Of a stretch of 64,000 bases of DNA, positions 39,500 to 47,124 are shown one piece after another (position 1 is the first letter of the stretch; every line of letters begins with the position of its first letter). A model generated the notes under the pieces. The model saw only the letters and a list, made by a program, of their open reading frames with translations. It did not search any database and was not told the origin of the DNA. This DNA comes from Rhodospirillaceae bacterium (lineage in GTDB: Bacteria; Pseudomonadota; Alphaproteobacteria; Thalassobaculales; Thalassobaculaceae), in the NCBI GenBank assembly GCA_018401495.1, contig JAGYJX010000015.1:186001-250000 (forward strand), in the 5' to 3' direction. A program made the position numbers and the translations under genes.

Positions 39500-40328
39500 C
39501 CAGGGCCTGCCTCACGATGGGTTCGTCAAGGGTGGGGGCGTGTCCGACACCCTCGACGGTGACGCGGCGCAACCGCCCGTGCGCGGCTGCCATCTCGTCA
39601 AAGGTCTCCGACGACAGCAGCATCGACACCCCGCCCCGGATTGCGAGCGCCGGGATCGGCCGCAGCGATCGGAACAGCGGCCAGAGGTCGGTGGCTCTGG
39701 CTGCCCCGCGGCGCAGGGGTGTCACCACGGCCGGGTCCCAGTCGACGTGCAAGCGGCCATCGTCGCCCAGGCGGAAGGTGTTGCGGGCGAAGGTGAGCCA
39801 CTCGTCTTCGCCGCGCAGCGACAGATCGGGAATCATGCGCTGCAACTCGGCGACGGCGCTGGTCCAGTCCGGCTGCGGATGATCCCGGCCCATGTAGTCG
39901 ATCAGGTAGTCGGCACCGCCGGCACTCGGGGACGGCCCGACATCGTTCAGCACCACTCCCGCCAGAGCGGCCGGCATGGCGACACCAAGCGCCATCGCCA
40001 GAATGCCGCCCATCGAGGTTCCAATCGCCACGAAGCGGTGCAGGCCGACGGCGATCGTGACGTGGCGGACATCGTCGACCATGCTTCGAGGATCGTAGGC
40101 GCGCCAGTCGCTCTCATAGTCGGAGCGTCCACGGCCACGGTAGTCGAGGGAGACCACCCTGCGCGGCGCCAGTCGTTCGGCAATGTGAGCAAAATCCTTG
40201 CTGTTTCGAGTGTAGCCGGGCAGGCAGAGCAGCGGCACTCTTGGGTCGTTCGGATCGCCCCAGTCGACGACGTGCACCCGGCGCCCGGTCCGATTGGCGA
40301 CGAGCCGCTCGATGGGGGCGGCGTTCAT
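39477..40328 (-). CDS. Alpha/beta-hydrolase fold protein
   Basis: 283 residues from ATG 40328. LLCLPGYTRNSKDFAHIAE carries the oxyanion region, VVSLDYRGRGRSDYE the conserved loop, FVAIGTSMGGILAMAL the nucleophile elbow Gly-X-Ser-X-Gly, and VEGVGHAPTLDEP the catalytic His near the C-terminus. The substrate is unknown; homologues are esterases, haloperoxidase-like enzymes or C-C hydrolases. Transcription goes from the slt side into this gene and then, overlapping by 23 nt, meets the dehydratase start, so the hydrolase ends inside the start region of the PLP dehydratase reading frame. Confidence 0.85.
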   Translation of the reverse strand: MNAAPIERLVANRTGRRVHVVDWGDPNDPRVPLLCLPGYTRNSKDFAHIAERLAPRRVVSLDYRGRGRSDYESDWRAYDPRSMVDDVRHVTIAVGLHRFVAIGTSMGGILAMALGVAMPAALAGVVLNDVGPSPSAGGADYLIDYMGRDHPQPDWTSAVAELQRMIPDLSLRGEDEWLTFARNTFRLGDDGRLHVDWDPAVVTPLRRGAARATDLWPLFRSLRPIPALAIRGGVSMLLSSETFDEMAAAHGRLRRVTVEGVGHAPTLDEPIVRQALDDFLDDL

Positions 40329-40332
40329 ACGG

Positions 40333-40572
40333 TCAGAGGCCGATCTGGTAATGGCGATCACCGGCGAGGCGGCAGGCCGTCGGATGCGGCTTGCAGATCC
40401 CCGCTTCCTCGACCGATCTTGCCGGGTCGACGTCGGCGTTGCGGCAACCGGTCGCCAGCATCCCGGAGGATGCGTCGGCCAGACCGGCGGTCCTGATGCC
40501 GCCGGCACCAGACCCCATCGGGCAGCGGCTCGGCCCTTTAGAAGCACCAATGACCGACCGCAGAAGCGTCAT
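40333..40572 (-). CDS. Possible 79-residue protein coupled to slt
   Basis: An ATG at 40570-40572 overlaps the slt stop as ATGA and opens a 79-codon frame ending at 40333. The product has four Cys (in SRCPM, TGCRN, GICKP, TACRL) but no recognised domain. ATGA coupling is the only positive signal. It could be a chance frame in high-GC DNA, in which case 40329-40568 is simply an intergenic leader of the hydrolase gene. Confidence 0.22.
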   Translation of the reverse strand: MTLLRSVIGASKGPSRCPMGSGAGGIRTAGLADASSGMLATGCRNADVDPARSVEEAGICKPHPTACRLAGDRHYQIGL

Positions 40573-42783
40573 GGCTTTCGTTCTCGAAGCGCCGCCTGCT
40601 GACCATCGAGCAGGACGCCGCAGCTGTAGACGCACCAGACCGCACGCGGCTGCCAGCTCTGCTGTGTGGGGCGAGCGGCGGGTTCCGGAAGGCGGTCGCG
40701 GTAGACATGCAGTCCCTCGAGAACCCGCTGGACGTAGTTGCGGGTCTCGGAAAAGGGGATCTTCTCGATCCAGTCGATGACATCGACGTCCGGCGCCGCC
40801 GGATGACCGTTGCGGCTGATCCACTGGTTCACCCGGTGCGGACCGGCGTTGTAGGCCGCGATCGCGAGCACGTAGTGGCCGCCGAAGCGCTCGACCATGG
40901 CGGCGAGGTAGGCCCGGCCGAGCGTGACGTTGTAGCTGGGGTTGGCCAGCAGCGCGCCGATGTCGTACTCGAGTCCGACGCTCCGAGCGGTCTCCTTGGC
41001 GGTGGCCGGCATCAGCTGCATCAGCCCGCGGGCTCCGGCCCGGCTGACGGCCTCCCGGTCGAAGCCGCTCTCCTGGCGGATGATGGCGTGCACCAGCGCC
41101 GGCTCCGGAGCGTGCTCGGGCACCGGGTCGAGCAAGGGATAGCCGATGTCCACCAGGGCGGCGTTGCTGCGCGTGGCGCGTCGCGTCGCGTAGACCGCGG
41201 TCGAGGTGAAGCCGCTCTGGGCTGCGAGTTGTGCGACCAGAAACGACTCCTCTTCGTCGGCGGCGCGAAACGCCAGCGTCCGAAGGAAGCGCTCCGCCAG
41301 CTCGCGACGGTCGACGCGGATCAGCGCGCGGGTGGCACGGACGATGTCGCGCTGGTTGAACGCCTCGACCCGCTGGTCCGGGATCGGCGCCGTCTGCGGC
41401 AGGGCGACCCGTGTGGCGCCGAGCCGCGCCGACGCAAGCTGGCCGTAGAACGTCGTCGAGTGCTCGGCGCCCCGCGCGTACCACTGTCGGGCCTCGAGGT
41501 CGTCGCCCATCGCATCGGCGGCGCGCCCGGCCCAGTAGGCGGCGCGGCCTCGGCTGATCGGCATCGAGACGTTCTCGTAAAGAACCCGGAAGTGCCGAAG
41601 GGCGTCGGCCGGTCGCTCCAGGAACCGAAGCGCGACCCAGCCGGCCAGCCACTCCGCGTCGGCGAAGGCGACACCGCCGCGCTGGATGTGCGAGGCCGCC
41701 AGCAGATAGGCGTCCTGCATGTCGCCGCGGTCGAGCGCCTCGCGGATGTGCCAGGAGCGTTCGCGCCACCAGAGCGTTTCGAACTCGGCCTTCGCCGGGG
41801 CCTCGAACAGCAGGTCGCGGGCCGCCATGACCTGCCCGCGCTCACGCCGCCAGCGGATCCGCTCGTACAGCAGCCCAGGGTGCTCGCGGAGGGATGCTGG
41901 GCACCGCGTCGATGGCGGCATCGACGCCGCCGCTTGCCTTCCGGAGGCGCAAGCGCGCATCGGCCAGCTTGCGCCAGTCGGCCGATACCAGCGGCATCAT
42001 ACGCGCCACCGCGTCAGCCTGGCCACGCCACAGCAAATCGTCGAGGCGAGCTTCGTGATCGGCCGGCCGAAGGTGTCGGCCATAACGCGAGAGGAATTCC
42101 TTCTGCGTCTTCTCTCCGAGATCGACTTCCCGCCAGGTGCGGCGAACCTCTTCCCGCAGCTCCGACTCGGCGCTGACCCGTTCGAGCGCGGCGAGATAGG
42201 CCAGGCGCGCGTCGCCGGTGCGCGGCCGGTGCGCCTTGAACCACATCACCCGGGCGGAAGCCGGCAGGTTCGCGGGCATCAGGCTCTCGGCGAGCAGCTC
42301 GAGCTGCGGCTCGCCGGGCCAGCCGGGGTGTTGGGTCAGGAACTCCGCGACAGCGGCGAAGTCTGTCGGCCGGGACTTGTCCTGCAGGCTCAGCCACTGC
42401 AGCACCGCAGCCAGGTGCGGGTCGTTCGAGCGGCCGGCAACCGCCAGCGCCGCCGGCCACTTGCCCGCCTCGGCGAAGGCCAGCGTTGTTCGCCACGCGG
42501 CGTCAGCCGGCGCCAGACGCCCGGACGCGTGGAGCGGGCGGGGAGTCGGCTGCGGCGGCAGGACGACTGTCGACGGGCGAACGTCCTTGGCGGTCGGCGC
42601 CGCGGCGGGGGAGACGGAGACCTTGATGGCCGGCCGCGGCTCGGGCCGCGGCACGGCATGGTCGGCGGCAGCCGCCCCGGTGGCGGCGGCGAGCGCACCC
42701 GCCACGATCAAGGCTGCCGCGCCGGTCCGAACCATGGAGAGAGGCGGGAAGCGGTGGCCTGCTCGGCACGCTGACCTTGGCAT
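40569..42783 (-). CDS. slt: Soluble lytic murein transglycosylase, Slt70-like (one apparent frameshift)
   Basis: About 738 residues. A signal-like start (MVRTGAAALIVAGALAAATG within the first 40 residues) leads to a Pro-rich linker, then a long alpha-superhelical U/L domain (FAEAGKWPAALAVAGRSNDP, RYGRHLRPADHEARLDDLLW, DALRHFRVLYENVSMPISRG). The C-terminal lysozyme-like domain has IRQESGFDREAVSRAGARGLMQLMP (catalytic Glu in ESGFD) and AIAAYNAGPHRVNQW. One slip near 41897-41900 joins AIDAVP to SLREHPGLLYE. It cleaves the MurNAc-GlcNAc bond, releasing anhydromuropeptides. It is divergent from dapA, a common alphaproteobacterial arrangement. Confidence 0.9.
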
Positions 42784-42943
42784 CTTCGGCTCACCGCTCC
42801 GTTCGTCTGCATTCTGCAACGCAACACACCATACCTCCTTCCGGGCTTCGGCGGGAGGGGCCGCGCAATCCTTGCCCCAGGTAAATCAGCGGCGTAAGGT
42901 CCGCCTCCGCGACATGTGATGTTGCCGTTCCGGGAGAAGGCCG

Positions 42944-43844
42944 ATGGGTTACGCGTTCGGAGAGCCGATGTTCAAGGGGTCGCTCGTGGCCCTCATCACG
43001 CCGTTCAAGAACGGTTCGGTCGACGAAGGCGCGTTCCGAAAACTCGTCGATTTCCAGATCACCAACGGCACCCACGGGCTGGTTCCGGTCGGCACGACCG
43101 GCGAGAGCCCGACGCTGAGCCACGACGAGCACAAGCGGGTCATCGAGATCTGCATCGACGAGGCCGGCGGGCGGGTCCCGGTGATCGCCGGTGCCGGTTC
43201 GAACTCCACGGCGGAGGCGGTGGACTTCACCCGGCACGCCAGCGAGGCCGGTGCCAGCGCCGCGTTGCACGTGACGCCCTACTACAACAAGCCCACCCAG
43301 GAGGGGCTCTACCAGCACTTCAAGGCGGTGCACGACTGCGCCGACATTCCGATCATCATCTACAACATTCCGGGCCGCTCGATCGTCGACATGACTGTCG
43401 AGACCATGTCCAGGCTGGCCGAGCTGCCGCGGATCGTCGGGCGTCAAGGACGCGACGTCGGACCCGGTGCGGCCGATCAAGACCCGGATGGCGATCGGCG
43501 CAGACTTCGCCCAGTTGTCCGGCGAGGACGCCTCGATCGTTCCGTTTCTCGCGCATGGCGGCCACGGCTGCATCTCGGTCACCGCCAACGTGGCGCCGAA
43601 GGCGTTGTCGGAGCTGCACGAGGCGTGGCAGCGCCGCGACCTGGACACCGTGTTCGCGATCAATGAGCGGCTGCAGCCGCTGCACGCGGCGCTGTTCTGC
43701 GAGACCAGCCCGGGACCGGTCAAATACGCCGCAAGTCTGATTGGCCTGTGCGAGGCGACCGCACGCCTGCCGATCTGCGACATCGCGGAGTCCAGCAAGC
43801 GTCGAGTCGAAGACGGCATGCGGCACGCCGGGCTGTTGAATTGA
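42944..43844 (+). CDS. dapA: 4-hydroxy-tetrahydrodipicolinate synthase (one apparent frameshift)
   Basis: About 300 residues; condenses pyruvate and aspartate semialdehyde in lysine and diaminopimelate synthesis. [12 protein letters not shown] opens the enzyme, [15 protein letters not shown] holds the substrate Thr pair, [18 protein letters not shown] the active-site Tyr, and [13 protein letters not shown] precedes the break. The Schiff-base Lys lies in [11 protein letters not shown], just after the slip: GGC is read as GGGC at 43439-43441. [20 protein letters not shown] follows. ATG 42944 has a strong GGAGAAGG; the family-typical MFKGS start at 42968 also has an upstream GGAG. This essential gene is very unlikely to be truly broken. 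Confidence 0.93.
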
Positions 43845-43880
43845 CCAGACGACTAGACTGAGCGAAGGATCGAGAGCGTC

Positions 43881-44351
43881 ATGGCGGGCAGCCAAGGCGC
43901 CCGCAAGGAAGTGGCGCGGAACCGGCGGGCGCGTTTCGACTACATGATCGAGGATACCGTCGAGGCCGGCATGATGCTGACCGGCTCCGAGGTGAAGTCG
44001 CTGCGCGAGGGCCGTGCGTCGATCAACGAGTCCTACGCCGGCGAGGAGCGTGGGACGCTGGCGCTGATCAACGCCCACATCCCCGAATACAAGCCGGCCG
44101 CCCCGTTCAACCACGAACCGCGCCGGATCCGCCGACTGCTGGTCCACAAGCGCGAGCGCGATCGGCTGCTGGGGATGATCCGGCGCGAGGGCTACACCCT
44201 CGTGCCGATCTCGCTCTACTTCAACGACCGCGGCATTGCCAAACTCGAAATCGGCTTGGCGCGCGGCAAGAAGATGGCCGACAAGCGCGAGGATCAGAAG
44301 AAGCGCGACTGGGAGCGCCAGAAGTCCCGCATCCTGCGGGAGCGCTCGTAG
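43881..44351 (+). CDS. smpB: SsrA-binding protein SmpB
   Basis: 156 residues. [40 protein letters not shown] and the [20 protein letters not shown] block are highly conserved in SmpB, which delivers tmRNA to stalled ribosomes in trans-translation. The basic C-terminal tail ([19 protein letters not shown]) enters the mRNA channel. It is 36 nt after dapA on the same strand, and the dapA-smpB order is common in alphaproteobacteria. The tmRNA gene itself is not in the window. Confidence 0.97.
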   Translation: MAGSQGARKEVARNRRARFDYMIEDTVEAGMMLTGSEVKSLREGRASINESYAGEERGTLALINAHIPEYKPAAPFNHEPRRIRRLLVHKRERDRLLGMIRREGYTLVPISLYFNDRGIAKLEIGLARGKKMADKREDQKKRDWERQKSRILRERS

Positions 44352-44388
44352 CCGCTCGACCGCGACCGCGACCGTGTTCGGGTCCGGG

Positions 44389-44736
44389 TCATCCGTCGAA
44401 CGCGTCGAGCCGGACCACCGCCGTGCCGTCGCTGCCGAACGGGCAGGCGACCGCCGTCAGGAAGTCGCCAGCGCGAAGGGCGCCGGTTCGACGCCGCTTC
44501 AGGGTCGCGGAGGCTTCCAGCCGTCCGACCGCGGCGCCGGCGGCGACGGGGCACTCGACCCGCAGTCGCACTTCCCGGGTCGAGGTGAAGTTCCGGAGCA
44601 GGATCTCCGCCCCGCCGATTGCCACGCTGGCGGCGTCAGCAGCCGGCACCGTCTCGACTGACACCGATACCTGGCCGTTGACGATCGGATCGGCGATCGC
44701 CGGAATCAGCACTTCGATCAGGAGGACTTTCGGCAC
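44389..44736 (-). CDS. Small beta-rich protein, last gene of the candidate RiPP operon
   Basis: 115 residues from ATG 44736, with GGAG upstream and 13 nt after the astacin stop. VNGQVSVSVETVPAADAASV followed by alternating hydrophobic strands and a single CP pair (RVECPVAAG) gives a beta-sandwich impression, loosely like YbaY/YscW-type small domains. That resemblance is from memory and weak. There is no signal peptide. The tight spacing makes it part of the operon; a role as accessory or immunity factor is only a guess. Confidence 0.7.
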   Translation of the reverse strand: MPKVLLIEVLIPAIADPIVNGQVSVSVETVPAADAASVAIGGAEILLRNFTSTREVRLRVECPVAAGAAVGRLEASATLKRRRTGALRAGDFLTAVACPFGSDGTAVVRLDAFDG

Positions 44737-44749
44737 GGCGGCGCTCCGG

Positions 44750-45874
44750 TCAGAGGAAGCGGTGCCAGGCCTCGACCGTTTGCCGGTCGCCGCCCTGGTT
44801 CTCGATCGTGAAGTAGTAGACGACCTCGCTCCTTGGATCGACGGACAGGTCGACCCGCCAGGACAGTTGCGGCGCCTCGAGTGCCGACGGGATTGTCGGC
44901 AGCAGCCGCCAGTCTACCGCCCTGTCGGCTGGCCATCCGCCGGTGCTGACCCGGGCGATCCCGCGACCGGCGACCTCGGTCGTGAACGTCCGGGTATAGC
45001 CCTGCAGTGCTCGCCGTTCGGCCCCTGGCGACTCACTCGGCACCGGACTGGGCGCCGGCGGCCGAACCACGGACGCATAAAGGGTGTTGATCGCGCGGAT
45101 ATCGCCTTCGCTCAAGCGGAAGCGCTGTCCGATCTGCGGGTCGCCGATCACCGGCGTGATGGTCGCCTGCCCGTTGCGGCTGAACGCCTCGGCCGGATAG
45201 TGCATGATCGAATCGTAGTCGTACTCGCCGAAATCGTCCCCGTCGCTGATGTGCTGGCGGAAGTTGTGCTCGTAGCCGTCCCGGATGTTCTGCCAGTGGA
45301 TCCGCACGAAGCTGTCCCGGTCCTCCCGGCTCTGTTCGTGCCAGAGCCCGAGGCTGTGACACAACTCGTGGATCGCCGTGCCGGTGGTCGCCGTCGGCGC
45401 AAGCTTGATCGACTGGCCACCGCCGACGCGCCCGACCGGAGAACTCGAATAGTCGGCGGCCTCGAAGCGGACGAAATCGGCTTCAGCCGATCGCTCCGGG
45501 AACCGGACGTTGGTCCGGGCCTCGATCGCCTGCACGGCGGACTGGACCAGGGTCCGCAGGAAGCCATCGGGCGGCGTGACGATCGGCATGACGCCGCCCG
45601 GCCACAACCGGTTGCGGTCTGACACCACGGCGGCGTGGGCTTCGGCCCGCGAGCCGGCGTGCCGCAGATCGTCGAGCATGGCCGTGGCGGCCTCGGCGCT
45701 CCCGACGTCGATGTCGCCCTCGAGTATTGCGCGGCCGTCGACCTCGCTGAATTCGACCACCTTGAACGCGAAGCCGCGCGAGGTGATGGCGCCGACCTTC
45801 GCCGCGGTGGTGCCGCGGATGGCATCGGCTTCCTCGGAGGACGGGGTCAGAGGCTCATCGGCTGGCGTGGTCAT
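44750..45874 (-). CDS. Astacin-family (M12A) zinc metallopeptidase, cytoplasmic-type
   Basis: 374 residues, no signal peptide. Residues 169-187 read HELCHSLGLWHEQSREDRD, matching the full astacin signature HExxHxxGxxHExxRxDRD (zinc ligands His169, His173, His179; catalytic Glu170). SIMHYP at 222-227 is the Met-turn with the Tyr ligand. Upstream, VDGRAILEGDIDVG (45-58) resembles the prodomain FxGD aspartate switch, here LEGD with Asp54, suggesting an inactive zymogen. Residues about 270-374 form an extra beta-rich domain (FTTEVAGRGIARV, VVYYFTIENQGGDRQTVEAW). GAGGAGGAA precedes ATG 45874, and the gene overlaps its upstream neighbour by 20 nt. Context suggests it processes the nearby precursor peptide. 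Confidence 0.93.
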   Translation of the reverse strand: MTTPADEPLTPSSEEADAIRGTTAAKVGAITSRGFAFKVVEFSEVDGRAILEGDIDVGSAEAATAMLDDLRHAGSRAEAHAAVVSDRNRLWPGGVMPIVTPPDGFLRTLVQSAVQAIEARTNVRFPERSAEADFVRFEAADYSSSPVGRVGGGQSIKLAPTATTGTAIHELCHSLGLWHEQSREDRDSFVRIHWQNIRDGYEHNFRQHISDGDDFGEYDYDSIMHYPAEAFSRNGQATITPVIGDPQIGQRFRLSEGDIRAINTLYASVVRPPAPSPVPSESPGAERRALQGYTRTFTTEVAGRGIARVSTGGWPADRAVDWRLLPTIPSALEAPQLSWRVDLSVDPRSEVVYYFTIENQGGDRQTVEAWHRFL

Positions 45875-46784
45875 CGGCGGTTCCTCCTCGCGGCGGGATC
45901 GTCGGCTCGAGCATGACCCTGGCGGCCAGGAGGGTCGGATGGTAGGCGCGGTAGAACGTCTCCGGACAACGGCCAGGGGCGGTCAGGGCCGAGGCGAATT
46001 CCGGGATCGTTCGGCTGGCCCATTGACCGGCGGCCCGATGCCATCGCCCGGTCAGGTAGCGGTGGGCGACCAGAGTTTCGAGCCCCAGGTCGTCGAGCGG
46101 TGCGCTCTCGCCCCGCTCGTCGCAACCCGCCGCCAGCAGAGGCTCGGCAGCGTCGAGCAGCCCTGTTGGTGGTGGTCGCCGGCCGAAATCGGTAGTGTAG
46201 ATGACGACGTGGCAGACCGCGTAGTCGGGGCCCCGGTTGGCGATCGCGCGCTCGAGGATCGGGGTCGGATCGGGTGGGTCGCTGCCTTCGTCGATGCCTG
46301 ACCGTCTCCGGACCGCCCACACCTCCCAGGGTCTCCAGTCCGGACCGAGGTCGAGCACAAGGCGGGCGACCGCCTCGGCGACGTCCCGAAGGCCGGCATC
46401 GAGGTCGGCCCGATGGCGGCGAGGCTCGACGAAGCATCGTCCGGTCAGGATCGCCCAGGCCTCGGGCCCGGGCCGCCGCGTCAGGTCCCAGGCCGTGTCG
46501 GACCACAGCATCGACTTGAGCGACCGTCGCATCGGATCGAGCCGGCGATGGTCGCTGACCATGGCGAGATCCGCCACCACCACGGCCGCGTCGGCGAGGC
46601 AGGTGAGCATGGCCTCATCCGCCTCCACCCCGCGTTCCTCCAGGCGGGCAAGCCCGTCCTGGAGGAACTCGAGGAGCGTGTCGGTTGTACGGCCTGGCGT
46701 ATCCACTGGCCGGCCGCCGTCACCGATCCCCTGCACAGCGGGCTCGATCTCACTCGGATGGAGTGTCCCCGAGACGTCCGACAT
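45855..46784 (-). CDS. Unrecognised 309-residue protein of the candidate RiPP operon
   Basis: Soluble, mostly helical, with no signal peptide. Notable segments are TTDTLLEFLQDGLARLEERG near the N-terminus, LDLGPDWRPWEVWAVRRR, YAVCHVVIYTTDFGRRPPP (about residues 200-218) and a C-terminal FYRAYHPTLLAARVM. The T-D-F-G motif and overall layout recall, from memory only, actinobacterial proteins of the DUF6895 type; I would not rely on that. ATG 46784 lies inside the last 35 nt of the precursor gene (a GTG at 46796 is the alternative), and its end overlaps the astacin start. A scaffold or tailoring role is possible. Confidence 0.8.
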   Translation of the reverse strand: MSDVSGTLHPSEIEPAVQGIGDGGRPVDTPGRTTDTLLEFLQDGLARLEERGVEADEAMLTCLADAAVVVADLAMVSDHRRLDPMRRSLKSMLWSDTAWDLTRRPGPEAWAILTGRCFVEPRRHRADLDAGLRDVAEAVARLVLDLGPDWRPWEVWAVRRRSGIDEGSDPPDPTPILERAIANRGPDYAVCHVVIYTTDFGRRPPPTGLLDAAEPLLAAGCDERGESAPLDDLGLETLVAHRYLTGRWHRAAGQWASRTIPEFASALTAPGRCPETFYRAYHPTLLAARVMLEPTIPPRGGTADDHASR

Positions 46785-47112
46785 TGGTGAAACCACTAGC
46801 CGATGGCGCGGTCGCCTGGGGACCGGACAGGGCCTTGGAGAGGGAAGCCATCTTGTTGATCCCGACCCTTTGCAGGTCGCCGGGCAACAGCGCCGAAGCG
46901 TTCGAACCGCAGCCGATGATCGCCAGCCAGGCGGTCGGCGACGTGTTCGGGTTGAGACCGAGATTGGCGAGGATCTCGGCCCGCGACACGTTCTTGCCGT
47001 TCGGTAGCACGGCGCGCGCGTTCAGGGACGAAACCCTGGACACGGCGCTGACGTCGGCCTGTTCGTCGTCGGACGATGCGGCGGGCGGGTCGAAGTCGAC
47101 GATATCGCTCAT
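46750..47112 (-). CDS. Candidate RiPP precursor peptide, 120 residues
   Basis: It begins 12 nt after the radical SAM stop, behind an excellent CAGGAGGTTACC site, and overlaps the next gene. The N-terminal 25 residues are acidic (MSDIVDFDPPAASSDDEQAD), typical of a leader. Residues 30-55 are an amphipathic helix-like stretch (GKNVSRAEILANLGLNPN). Residues 60-78 hold the only Trp and the only Cys, AWLAIIGCGSNASALLPG. The tail (residues 96-120) is Ser/Pro/Gly/Thr-rich. It has no transmembrane helix and no recognised domain. Position directly after a SPASM radical SAM gene makes precursor the best reading; a small structural protein is the alternative. Confidence 0.75.
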   Translation of the reverse strand: MSDIVDFDPPAASSDDEQADVSAVSRVSSLNARAVLPNGKNVSRAEILANLGLNPNTSPTAWLAIIGCGSNASALLPGDLQRVGINKMASLSKALSGPQATAPSASGFTNVGRLGDTPSE

Positions 47113-47124
47113 GGTAACCTCCTG

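Noticed and set aside
40329..40568. tRNA or small RNA gene between slt and the hydrolase
   Set aside because: No cloverleaf arms or T-loop sequence could be found on either strand.
42944..43844. dapA as a real pseudogene
   Set aside because: Catalytic residues on both sides of the break are intact, the gene is essential, and the same kind of slip recurs in many other genes.
46750..47112. Lasso-peptide, lanthipeptide or thioether (SCIFF-like) precursor
   Set aside because: No asparagine-synthetase-like, LanM or cyclodehydratase partner and only one Cys in the candidate.
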